Shown here piece by piece: positions 26,701-37,852 of a stretch of DNA of 64,000 nt. Location of the stretch: contig NC_134970.1 in the NCBI RefSeq assembly GCF_965638725.1, positions 2,361,001-2,425,000 on the forward strand, written 5' to 3'. The stretch comes from Aptenodytes patagonicus. Lineage: Eukaryota; Chordata; Aves; Sphenisciformes; Spheniscidae. The notes under the pieces are model-generated. The model saw only the letters and a program-made list of their open reading frames with translations, did not search any database and was not told the origin of the DNA. Position numbers and translations under genes: made by a program. The stretch's first letter is position 1; the number at the start of each line of letters is the position of its first letter.

Positions 26701-29700
26701 CACCCAGAGATGCATATACAGCATCCTTAACATTAATTTAGCAATGTAAGGAGCACTTTCCCTCAAAGATACGTCTCCTGGTTCATCATGTCTAGCAGCA
26801 CCACTGCCTGTTGACTACCATTCCCACCACTGAAACCACTAACGTCAGCCTTGATGTTCTGCTTGCCCTTGCAGGAGAACCTGGACTGAAGGGAAAGAAG
26901 GAAGTGGACGCGCAAGTGGGTTCACGGGTCGATTTAACTTGCTTTTATCCATGCAAGTACTACTCCTACCAGAAGTACTGGTGCAAGTGGAGCAGCAGCA
27001 GATGCATCCCCATGCCTGCTTCTGACCAAAGGCAGCCGGGGCCAGACGTTACCTGTGACACTGACAACAAGACAGTTATCCTGAGCTTTGACTCAGTGGC
27101 AAAGACAGACCAAGGGTGGTACTGGTGTGGAGTGAAGCGTGATGGCCTCTTTGGGGAAACCATGGCAGTCTACCTGCGGGTGACCGAAGGTGAGCTCCAA
27201 GGCAAAGGCAGGCAGGGGCTTTCCTGCTCCTCAGGGCTGTGAATCATGCTGCCTTCTGCTGAGAGAGAAGTCCTCTCCATATCCACTAGGTTGCAGCACC
27301 TCAAAACAGAAGAGCTCTCATCCAGACAGCCTCACAGACTAGGTGCCAAGATCACCATGATTTTGCGCAACTTGTCATAGAAGTTTTCATCCACTCACTG
27401 GTTTCTGCTTCCTGGTCATAAAAACCCCCACCGGTTTAAAAATCACTTCCTTCCACACCATTTTTACTTTTTAACCCTGTCCTTACTAATTATTGCTATT
27501 ACAATTTGTAACATCATTTAGTTTAAGCAACATCTGACACCTGTCAAGTGAAGGTGACTGCATGTAGTTCAGAGACACATCTTGCTCCAGGGAGCTTATT
27601 TTAATAAACAGGAGAACAGTAGGGAGCAGGAAAGGCAGGGCTGTCACCAACTCCCCTTGGACAGCAAGGGGCTTAGTCTCAGCTTTGGTGCAGTATCTTA
27701 TTTTTGGGAGGAAGGAATATTGTTAGAAGCAGAGCAGAGAAAAAGTATAGCACTAGATATCCCACATGCAACCTCCCTAAGCGGATGATGGTCAAAATGA
27801 AAACAGAGGGAAACAGCCTCATTTCGCTGCCTTTGGCAGGCAAAGAGCCAGAAATAAAAGCAAACCAATTATTCGAAGTTTGTTCAGGAATCACTAGAGG
27901 TAGAACTCAAAAATGCAAGACTTCTCAAAAGTGTATAGGTAGAGAGAGCCTACTTGAGATTTTTGCAATAAATTATTTGGAATGAGATTATTTCAGATCT
28001 CTAAACCCCATTTTAAAGAGCCTTTTATGTGCAGCCAAAACCCGCTGCAGTTCCACGTGCACCAAATATGCCCAACCAGTTTTTGTGTCACCATCTCCAT
28101 GCTGCTGCTCACGCGACTAACCGCCCTTCTTCCCTGGGAAATGTAGGTATCAGTGCCGACCGCAACCTAGAGCTCCTGAACGTTGATGCCCCCAGCCCTG
28201 CCAAGGGTGGCTTTATTCCCCAAGGAAGAGCGTACAGCGGTGCAGAGGAGCAAAGCGCAGCTGCCTCAGAAAGGTTAGTTCTCTCCAAGGCTCTGTCATT
28301 TATCATTTTCGTGACGTTTATATTAACCTGTTGTTGGTACTGTGTTTGCACACTGCATGTAAGGTATAGCAACAAAAAAAAAATCTTGCCCTAAAGAACT
28401 TAGCTCAAAACATCAGAGGAAAAGAAGCAGAAAAGTTACAGCAAAAGGCAAGATGTCTTGAAATTAATTTCTAGCTCAAGAAAATACAGTCCCAGAAGGG
28501 AACAATTAGAGATTCCAGGTACCAAAAAACTAATTGAAAATACTTCTGTCAAGATTAGAGAACTTTCTTTCACACATTTATAACCAAGCTGCTGATGTAG
28601 CTGGTTTGGCACAACCGCTGGCCTACATTTTTATTTGTTCCCCTGTGATGTGCTGGGATCCAGTTCATTAACTGAATTGCATCGTGCTCACTGAGATTTA
28701 CCATCCTATATAGATGTTAGACTACTGCAAATTCATATACATTATTCAGTCTTGAATAATGTATTTAAAAAAAAAAAAAGTATTTCACAGTTTAGTGATA
28801 TATCTTTCCCTCCGTTCCAGCTCTGATCAAAGCCATGGCCCCAATGTACTTCTTTTAGTCCTGGGCCCTGTTGGTGCCGTGCTCCTGATCGTTGCGACAG
28901 CTTTTGCCGTTTTTAAATACAGGCAGCTGAAGAGATCTGGTGAGTCCTGGCCTTTTCTAGTCTCTCAAGAAAAGTCAGCAATATTAAGACAAAGGCGATG
29001 CCTTGTGCATGCTGCCATCTGTGCTGGGCTGAGCTGCTCCCCTGGCACCCCCGTACGCGATGGGCAGACAAGGGACCCTGCTTCTCCCACTGACCCCACC
29101 CATACAGCTCAAACACCCAGCTTACAGGGTGCCCAGGCTGAGGCAGAGACCACCCCTCTGTGGGCTTTGCGCGTGGCATTGCACGGTGTCTCCTTGCACA
29201 GAGGCAGTTTGGACACCAATGCGCTTGCACCGACTGAGCAAGCATGCAGGGTATTTATCTCCTCCCTCTTAACAGACCTCGTGTCCGTCGGGAGCTACAG
29301 GACAAACATCAGCATGTCAGACTTCGAAAGTGTGAAGGAGTACGGTGCAAGCAATATCGCCTGCGTGAAAGAGAGCCAGGAGACTCAGATAGGAGGGGAC
29401 GGTAGGTTGCTGACTGATGGGTTTGCTCTCCATCCCCAGCGCGAGAGGTGCCGGGGAAGGGGTTTGCAGAAGGACCCTACAAAAGCCACAGAAATACCTG
29501 CCCACAGATGCCCCCCACACCCTAACACCTCCCTTTCTCTTCCTGCAGAGTTCATCGCCACCACGGCCACCCCAGAAAGTGCTGCCGAGACAAAGAAGGC
29601 AAAAAGGGTAAGAGGAGGCAGGAGAGAGCCCACTGACCTGGGAGGCACCGCCACAGCTCTCCAACCTCCACCAAAGGAGCTGCCTTCTCCCAGGGGCCTT

Positions 29701-30631
29701 ATTTATACCCAGGTGCTCTCCATCTTACCTGGATCTGGCCACCTGCTGCAGATCAGCCTCCATGGGGGGACCTTAACCCTTTCCTGACCCCACTTTTTCG
29801 CAGAGACAATAATACAGTACTCCAAGTCAGCCCCAGGTAGTGTCAGGAAGGTTGGGGTTGGGTTGTTACCATAAATATGAAACACTGGGATAAGCAGCTG
29901 ACCAGAGGCCAGAGCACATCCCACCTCTCAGCCTTCCCCCAGCGCTGTGCTCCCACGCGGGCAGCGGTTCAGGGGGCAGAGGTAGGCAGGGAGGTCTCTG
30001 CCATCACAAGGGCTGTGACTTGCTGTTGTGGCCCTGCCTCCCCTCCCCTTGGGTAACATCATGGTCGAGTGGCACCACTCGGCAGTAACCGAAGGTGCCA
30101 GATGCAAGCCCTTCTTTTTAAAAGTCCCTAACCAAAGGCGATATGTAGCTGTTGTAAGTAAGTGCCAAGAGCTGAACCGGAGCGATAAAGGAAACTATCA
30201 GGAAACCAGTAAAACCCAGCAGCTTTAGGACAGGTAAGCTGGATGCTGACAACGTGGGGACAGGCATGCCGCAAAGTCCCAAACCCACAAACGTTTGGGG
30301 TCTTCCCCGAGGCTGAGCAAAGGCGTGATGCTCTCGCATCGCCACCGGCGTGACCCGCCGGATTGTCCCACTCCTTCAGTCTGCCCGTATCATCCCAAGA
30401 AGCTCACGGCCCTGCGGTGCTGCCCGTGTTAATGCTGTCCTTTCCCCTGCCACATGCTGCTGTCTGTCCCCAGCCACTTAACGGTGTCCTTCTGTCCTTC
30501 CCCAGAGCTCCAAAGAGGATGCTGACCTCGCCTACTCCGCCTTCCTCCTCACCTCCAGCAGCATCGCACAGGGCAGCTCCGAGGGGGACAGCGCTGCCCC
30601 GGCCGTGTCCCCTCCAAACTGGGAGGGCTAG
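23751..30631 (+). CDS. PIGR: Polymeric immunoglobulin receptor, four Ig domains
   Basis: Coding exons: 23751-23832, 24086-24418, 25132-25461, 26107-26430, 26875-27189, 28147-28273, 28821-28939, 29276-29401, 29549-29607, 30506-30631; 646 aa, all phases compatible. Signal peptide about 1-18. Ig V domains lie at about 28-138, 139-248, 249-356 and 357-461, then a linker (462-503, site of secretory-component release), a membrane helix (about 513-535) and a cytoplasmic tail. D1 has NRHDRKYWCR, the polymeric-Ig-binding loop. The next three domains match mammalian D3, D4 and D5, so mammalian D2 is missing, as known for birds. The last domain keeps the extra cysteines (FYPC and VTC) equivalent to the pair that bonds covalently to IgA. 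The tail has SYRTNISMSDF with the Ser-Tyr spacing (S547, Y551) of the basolateral sorting/transcytosis signal, and ends in an SSKED...AYSAFLL block like the mammalian C-terminus. The receptor takes up dimeric IgA/IgM basolaterally and carries it across epithelium. Confidence 0.97.
25529..25563. repeat. Short tandem duplication in PIGR intron
   Basis: An approximately 18-bp unit, ctcactttatttaacagt, occurs twice in a row (the second copy slightly changed at its end) just after the exon for the second Ig domain. Confidence 0.8.
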
Positions 30632-31095
30632 ATCTAAAGGCAAGGGACCAAGAGGTGGCAGCAACTGGGACCAACTCTACCTTGAGGATCAGAGGGAGAC
30701 ATCAGCAAGCAGCACTGTTTATTGCTACCACAATTTGCTATAGCTTGACCTTTTTTTGCTTAAATTCAGCTTCGAGCAGTGATTTAGGAGGAATCATTTG
30801 ATGCCAAATGGGGTGGCTGGGCTGGAGGCGCAGGTCTGAGCGAGCAGGTCGGACTGGGAAATGGCATGGGCTCAAGTAGCTTAGTCCACCAACAGCCCCA
30901 GCCCCACCAGTGCCCTTCCAACGCGGTGGGCTCTCAAAGGCCAGAAGGCGCATTTTAAAAAATCTCTTTTTTTTTTAAAGGCAGCTGGAAAACCCTCTAG
31001 AATGACGACTCGCGCTTTTGATTCCTCTTAGCTTTCTCATCCAGAGGGCAGTACCTGCAGACCAGACATGGTCTGAAGTGTTTTTATGCACAAGC

Positions 31096-31101
31096 AATAA
31101 A
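31096..31101 (+). terminator. Poly(A) signal of PIGR
   Basis: AATAAA lies 465 bases after the PIGR stop codon. I noticed no earlier canonical signal after the stop, so it is the best candidate for the end of a short 3' UTR. Confidence 0.55.
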
Positions 31102-31109
31102 GAATACCA

Positions 31110-34100
31110 CTGGCTTTCAGCAGACCAGGGGGACTTGCAGTCCGTGGGAGGGCACAGGGAGAGTGCACCCAAAGAGGCTCAGTAAGGGTGCATTGGTGGG
31201 AGGGGGGGGGGCTTTCTCCTCCTTTTACTGCAGCATTATAGCATCACATCTGGTGTTGCAAATGGCACAGGACGGTAGAGGAAACCCACAATTAATGGAG
31301 ATAAACAGGATGTTTTGAGTAATGTTTCTCACGTGCATTTCCATCAACAGTAGGAATTGATAACAGCATGACATTAATTGGTACGATAACCTATCAGCAG
31401 CCTGTATAGCTGATTAGGCAATGGGCACTGGTGTTCACTGGCACTGTATCCATTTGCATAGTACAGACCAAATTCCCCAGAGCAGCTGAACCAACCCATT
31501 TCTGACTTGGAGTCAGAACAACTGAGCCCAATCCGTGCTCCTCTGCCACAGAGCTACCCCGATGAAAACCCACCCTTTGCTTAATAAACCTGAGCCATAC
31601 ATCACTCACATATTTTCCCTGGCTGACTTCATGTTCATCCAGGCAGAAACGAGGATGACTATAATTAAATGTTGTCTCGTGGTCTTATTTTCAAGAGAGG
31701 ATGACTAAACAGAGAAAAATAATTTATTGATGCATGGATTTCCAAAGAGCAGCACGACACTGCTGTCAGTTAGATACAGGTACAGAAAGCTGAATGCCCT
31801 GCAGATAACGCAATGTAGGAAGCAGCAGTGATGAAGAAGTTGTGACAAAGCAGAGAAGCAATTTTCCCTGAATACCAGGAATGGGATGGGCTGGTGCCTG
31901 CCTGGCTAAAGAGAGGGGCTGTGGAGGTGTCTGACGGGGCCAGAGCCATTCAGGAGAGAAGGGGCAGAAACTGCACAAATAAATTCAAATTCCTGAGCCC
32001 ATGTTGGTTATGTGCAGCTCTGACAGCAAGCCATAAAATACAAAGAATGGGGAGATGAAAGGGATGAAAGGGAGATCTAGCCCTGGCTAGAGCCTGAGCT
32101 GATGGTGTTACAGTAACACCACAAGTATATTTCTGTTTTAGTAAAATATTAGCTACACTTTTAAATGAAAACAGTATGGTCGTTCAGCAAGATGTCAGGC
32201 AACGGCTGTTTGCATTAGCCTACAGACACAGAGTTTTCATCAAGGATAAAAAACAAATTATGCCTGAATCATGTACCTCCCCACAGTAAGCGCTGAGATG
32301 AGCTTGGCTCACTGCAAGTAGGAGGGCAGCAGCTCCAGTGGTATTTGTGTTTCCCCTCCCAGCCCTACATTTGTGTTTTCAGGGCTGCTCTCCCATCCAC
32401 ATTGCAATAGTCATCACCTTACTGATACCACGGCTAGGACCTCAAATGTCAGGTTATAACTCATCTGCCTCATGTCCCGGGCTGCATCCCCTCGGCAGCA
32501 CGGTGGGAAGGGGCTTGAATATTGGAAAAGGTGAGGAGGGGCCAGGACAGGTCTGCGCCTGCCTGGAGTTGCTGGAAGTGAATGAATTGTTCTGGTGCAA
32601 TAGGAAAGGCGTGCACTCGGAAAGTGTCCCCCGGGGGTGAGCTGTCATAAAGCTGCAGGAAAACGCTAAGGTTTGGAAATTTCTGAGATGAGAAAACCCC
32701 TTTCGCTCTCCCTTCACAAATCCGTTTCCTCTTCAACCTGCCCGCCGGCGTCCTTTTCTCAGCTCCGCTCCTCCCGCACTGTGCTGGGAGCAGCCAGAAT
32801 GAGCTAAACTCCCGGGAGAGGTGCAGAGGGTGAGAAATGTGGATGGGCTGAGCAGCCTGCCAGCCGGCTTTGCCTGCACCCCTCAGCCCCGGCAGCTGCC
32901 TGCCCATGGCTCCTGCTCCTTCCCACCGCTGACACTTCCATCTGGCACCTCATTTCCAAAGGGGCACATCCCTGGGCTGCTGCAGTGCTTTGCAGCGGAT
33001 GGGAAAGTGTAAACTTAAGTTTGACATGAAAGCAATAAAACATGCATGGATTGAGGCATGCAACCCTCCGCACAGGATACAAAATCAATGAAATCTGATA
33101 AATAATAATAATTGTGACAGGGTAAGCTGAGGATGTGGAATAAAACCCACACTTCTCACTCAAGCTGTGATCTAGAGCCCACCACGATCAATGGAAAGGT
33201 CCACAGGGACCTCACCAAGCAGCCCCATCTCCTTCACCAAACTGCCAAACGTGCCAACTGATTTCCTTTGGTCAGCGACGAGCTGTGGTATCTCATTACG
33301 TTACCGCTTCATTCCTAAAGTTTTTTCTTTAACAGAAAGTCATGGTACGTGCAAGATACCTGTCATTTTTAAATGGTTAATTTCAAAGATGATGGTGTTG
33401 AAGATCGGCTTTCGTGACCACTGACAGAGCGTGGAGGGGTGTATTCACCCGTTTATGCCCTGGCACCAGGACAAATGAAAGTCACACTGCAAAACCACAT
33501 GAGAAAGCAAATTAAAAGAATCAAAGCCCTGAGAAGCTTTCCTTTGGCATAAGCAAATATTTGAGGAAGGATAGTGAGCAATCAAGGAGATCTTTCCTTT
33601 AAAAGTGAATCACCAAATCCCGCTCAGCGTGAAGTACATACGTATATGCTATAGGCAAATGCTGGTGAACTCACCCAGCCAGGACACCAGCCAGGCCTTT
33701 TTGGGAGAGGACAAGGAGTCTCCTCCTCCTCTGCAGCTCCTCATTCTGCTGGCACCTGATGAAAGGCACAGCGCCCACCGGACTGACGGAGGCTCTGGTG
33801 ATGCACAGTGTGCTGCCAGAGGTCTTGACCAGGGTCCTCCTGTGATGGGGATGAAACCAAAGCAGTACACTGTCCTTGAGGACACAAGGACCTTATTCCA
33901 TAATAACAAAATCCTGTTAAAGAGCCTCTTCTGCAGCTAAAGCCTTCCCTGTGTTGCCTCTGCAGCATCACTAGAAATTGCCCAAGCTGGGAACAGCCAG
34001 CCCTCCGTCCATCCCAGCTGCTGAAGCTTGCCCGTGCCCGTGGGCAGGAAAGGGAGAGCTGGGGAGTGTTGGACTGTCCCATGGGAACAGAGGTGCTGAG

Positions 34101-34892
34101 AAGAGGTTTGTGCAAGCCTGAAGGATTCAGACCTAGAAGCAATGACTCGACCCGAACAGCAATAAGAGCTGCTCAGAGCCAGGGGCGAGCATGCAGCGCG
34201 CCCTGGTTGTGCTCATGCCACCACAGCCGGCAGGAGTTTTGGTACACCTTGCTCAGCTTAGGTGATCCCTAGAGCAAAATGCACCAAGTCAGACATCTAC
34301 CCTCCAGTCTTACTCAAGCCTTATGTCTAATGAATGCAGCAGTAAGACTTTATCACTTGAAATATTAGGACTAGAGTGCTAATAAGCAGCATTTACCTGG
34401 GCCCTGACACCAAGAGTATATAACACCTCCTGGCTGCTTGGAGAGTTGATCTGGGTGGTCTTGGTTCATTTACTAACACATTAGTCCTCTGCCATTGTCA
34501 GATACTGCAGCGATATGTGTATTAACACCTTGTGGGAAAACACATTGGAAAAGGGACCTGGAGCGTGCAGAACCAGTGGGTACCAGCAATGTGTGTGCAG
34601 CCACTGGCGGCTAAAAGAGCCCAAAAGGGGTGAAAACAGACCAGAGCTATACATTATGCACAATAAAAATGGTCTCGTGGACAAGCTGGGGTGATTTAGT
34701 ATCGTTCGGGTCTAAACTTTGGTCTCTCTGGTATGCCAGGAACGATGCCTCACCTCTGGGATGCTAGCATTACCAGGAGTGACAGTATCTGCTATGAAAG
34801 GGCACCACAGTGAATTCAGAAAGTTTCACCAACGAGAATCACATAATTCCTCAGAATTTTGACAAACAGACTCAGCACAGTTTCAGGTGGGG
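31110..34892. other. Intergenic region between PIGR and the IL20-type gene
   Basis: In mammals this interval holds FCMR and IL24. I find no exon with the pIgR-family WC...C...CG pattern and no IL-10-family helix motif on either strand. Open frames here (for example 32338-32640, 33605-33940) look random. The region seems to be plain non-coding DNA. Confidence 0.55.
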
Positions 34893-34898
34893 TTTATT
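34893..34898 (-). terminator. Distal poly(A) signal candidate of the IL20-type gene
   Basis: Plus-strand TTTATT reads AATAAA on the minus strand, about 720 bases after the stop codon. Another candidate lies closer, at 35283-35288. Confidence 0.35.
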
Positions 34899-35282
34899 TA
34901 CAGTAATTGCAATAGATTTCCACAAAACTTGCTACTGAGTGTCAGTAAATTACACAATACGTACAAGAACCTTTTTCTATTCAGCAACCACATACCTTGC
35001 ATAGAAAGTTTTCTTTTACTGATAAGGCACAAAATATCATCTCAAAAGGAAACACAGATTTCTAAGGCCTGACATACCTGCTAGGACCTATTCTTGGAAG
35101 CATTTCTCACCCTGTGCACCTTGTTTCAGCCACAGCAATCAGCTGCAGCAGTTGCATAAGACTGAGCCCAGGTTTGTGAGCACTGCTCTGCAGCATTAAC
35201 TGCACCAGAGTAGTTCCAGCAGGCACACTCAGAACTCGAGTATACATTCCCTATACAAAAATTTTATAATTTAAACAATACT

Positions 35283-35288
35283 TTTATT
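35283..35288 (-). terminator. Proximal poly(A) signal candidate of the IL20-type gene
   Basis: The minus strand reads AATAAA about 330 bases after the stop codon. The surrounding 3' sequence is AT-rich. Which of the two signals is used cannot be decided from sequence. Confidence 0.4.
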
Positions 35289-35614
35289 AAATGATCACAG
35301 CTTATGTCTGCTAGCAAGAGAAATCCTTTTAGATTTTCCCTTGGAGAGCATCCTTTGATAGAAGTCTGCTAAGCGAGTGCTATGCTGATTTGATCAAACT
35401 CGGTATTTCCACCTTAATGCAAGACTCTGCTGATGCCTTCGCCTATGTACCTGGCTAGCAAAACACTCAGTGTTTGGCTGAACACAGCTGCAATCAGTGA
35501 GAAACTGCACTGGTTGATACAGTACATTATTTTCCCGTTCACCGCTGGTGTGTGCAATGTCCCAGCAGCTTTGTTAGCCCCGGCCATTGGTGGGTCGTTA
35601 ATGCCTTCTGCTCT

Positions 35615-37559
35615 CTAATGAGATTTCTCCATCCAGTCTAGTAGGATGTCCAGCTCACCCAGGGATTTAATTGCTGCAGATGTGACATTCAGCTGAAATG
35701 GTATAAAGGAACAAGTTGTAAGCAAAGACAGGGGGTACAACCCAATGTAAAGAGAATCCGAATATCTGCGTTAATTACTAGACTTAGTCATCAACTTACC
35801 CCTTCATAGTTCACAAGTATTTGCTTAAATTTCTTAGCGGATTCCTGTCCACACATGCACTTATTTTGCTCATGCTAGAAAAATAAGATAGAATTCATTA
35901 GGTTTGGGGGTTAATTTTTAAAAATAAGAGATCAGTTTCTAATTATGCTGGAAATCACTGTATAGACTGAGACCTTGTTAAACTCTGGAAAAGGCTGCAG
36001 GTCCTTAAATCAGACTTCAGCTAAGAACAGAGTTTACTTTGATAGACAGAGGGACAGGATAAATATCTTTCTTGAGAACTAACGTGGGAGTTGGCTGATG
36101 AGTGGCAAGTATAAAAATTTCTCAGCAGACATACTCAGTCTTCACATCATGCTTCTTTGTATTCTTGTTAAAAACATTTTTATAAATAAAGATTTTGTAA
36201 CTTTATAGAACACTTAGGTTTATTTATATACCAAATACTAACAGATGAAACTAAACTGTGGCAATACCCAAGACTTACACACTGCCCAAGTTTCCTCTTC
36301 ACGCTGAGGAAGGAGTTGGCTATGCTGCTGATTTTTCGGTTGACATACGAATCCTCGGTCTTGCAGTGTTTGAAGACTTTGTCCACGTAGAAGTTGAAGA
36401 GGTGATGGGTGATGCAGCATCTATCTGAAGACTTAAGGAATAAATTTCATTTTTAAAAGGTCTCCCAAAGTGCGTTAAACCCGTAGTTGCCAGCCTTTCT
36501 GCCCCCCTCTAGAATAATCCATCTCTAGCACCAAGCATGGTAGCCAAGCACAGCAGGCTGTTTTGACTCATATAAAGCTTTTTCAGTGATGCTTGATGTA
36601 AATTGATAATATATATATAGGAAATCATTTTAGACTGATTTTCCAGGAGATCCATCCTCAGCAAGTCTCATTGAGTCAACAAAATAATTAGCTGATTTTG
36701 CAGCTGGGTATTAGAGGCTGAGACCTGAAGCAGTGGCCCATGTCTATTGCCTTAGAGCATAAGAGAGCTGAAAAATACTTATTTGTAATATATTTCACCT
36801 CCCAAGACCACATTCACCTGCTTTTGGATTCTTTAATAGCTTTCCACCCAAATCCTGATTCACCTCGCTATGCCTCCACTGACCGAGGTGGTGGGCAGCC
36901 ACAGCTAAAGCTCCTGTAAGTAGAGCATCACATGCAACAAAAAAAAATCTCTGCCCACCATTTCTGGAAAGCCAGTCAGGGTGAAAGCCCGATGCAGGAA
37001 CCGGCAGTGGGACACCCACCTCTTTTCACATACGTGATCCGCATCACTTTATCCTCCCTGACCTGCGCTGTCTGCCAGCGTCTGTGTTTCGCTGGAACTT
37101 AGAAGTCATGGTATTAAATAACTTCCCCAAACGCCCTGAGCTGGCACACCTCATGACCGGTGTTAGGATGCTAGCTGGTCAAAATTATTCAGAGAAAAAC
37201 TGGAGACACAGTAAGGACACCTACCTTAACCCTGTGCAGAGAGTGCGGGTAAGACAAGATGCTCAGGGTCCTGATGGGGTCTCTGGCTTGCTGCACGGGA
37301 GAAGACAGAGATGGTGATGTACGTGCTGGCTCCAGAGGCGCTTTGGGAGCAGCTGACTAAAGAGCTTCCCAGCTCCACAAGAGCCCGGAGCAATACTTAC
37401 GATGTTGGCTTTAATTGCGGTGAAACCAGACCTAATCTCAGTCACGCTCATTGAAATCCTGCAGGGTCCAAAGTGGAAGATTTTGTTCCCAGCTGTCGGC
37501 ATCAAATTCAGCCAGCATGACATGGAGAAGAGGTAGAGGAGCAAGTGGGATCCTTTCAT
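35615..37559 (-). CDS. IL20: IL20-subfamily cytokine (IL20/IL19 type)
   Basis: Minus-strand coding exons: 37401-37559, 37225-37290, 36279-36431, 35800-35874, 35615-35692. All introns are phase 0 with GT-AG borders; 176 aa, the same length as human IL20. Residues 1-24 form a signal peptide. The cysteines fall at 33, 80, 81, 126, 132 and 134, the IL20/IL19 pattern that gives three disulfides. Diagnostic pieces are the EIRSGF helix, the short QARD...LSIL second exon, RKISSIANSF, and the C-terminal SLGELDILLDWME. The FGPC and EIRSGF parts look closer to IL20 than to IL19, but the two cannot be separated without a tree, and the symbol is provisional. The start MKGSH was chosen because it aligns with the mammalian start; an in-frame Met seven codons upstream (37578-37580) is possible. 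C98 is an extra, apparently unpaired cysteine. Secreted ligand, expected to act through IL-20 receptors on epithelia. Confidence 0.9.
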
Positions 37560-37674
37560 GTTGCTGCAGGATGCAAGCATGGCCGGCTGCCTGGGAGACC
37601 TGTTCCAGGAAGACAATACTGCCTCTCTATCTTTCCTAAATAACACAGTTGTGATATTTATGAAAATATACAAG

Positions 37675-37683
37675 TTTTATATA
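37675..37683 (-). promoter_or_regulatory. TATA box candidate of the IL20-type gene
   Basis: The minus strand reads TATATAAAA about 115 bases upstream of the chosen start codon. This would put transcription start near 37650 with a 5' UTR of roughly 90 bases. Confidence 0.45.
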
Positions 37684-37767
37684 GTACTTGTATATGTACA
37701 CGTGTATTAAAAAACCCACACCAATTAGTATCTCTTACCCATTCCTTCTTTATTCCCCAAGTGCAAG

Positions 37768-37852
37768 AGAAAAAAAAAACAAAAAACAAAACCCAAATAT
37801 TTTACAAAAGATACCAAAAGAATAAAAAGAGAAAAAAAAAAAGAAAATACCA
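37768..37852. repeat. A-rich low-complexity tract
   Basis: This is a run of adenines broken by short G and C interruptions on the plus strand (T-rich on the minus strand), directly upstream of the IL20-type promoter. Confidence 0.8.

Noticed and set aside
28759-29787. 342-codon frame read as one gene
   Set aside because: It is PIGR membrane and tail exons joined through two introns that happen to be open; the splice borders match the known PIGR protein.
32338-32640. Frame containing ELFWC, which recalls the Ig-domain WC motif, in the FCMR position
   Set aside because: No upstream GGSV-T-C strand, no following C...GY...GR pattern and no CG end; chance match.
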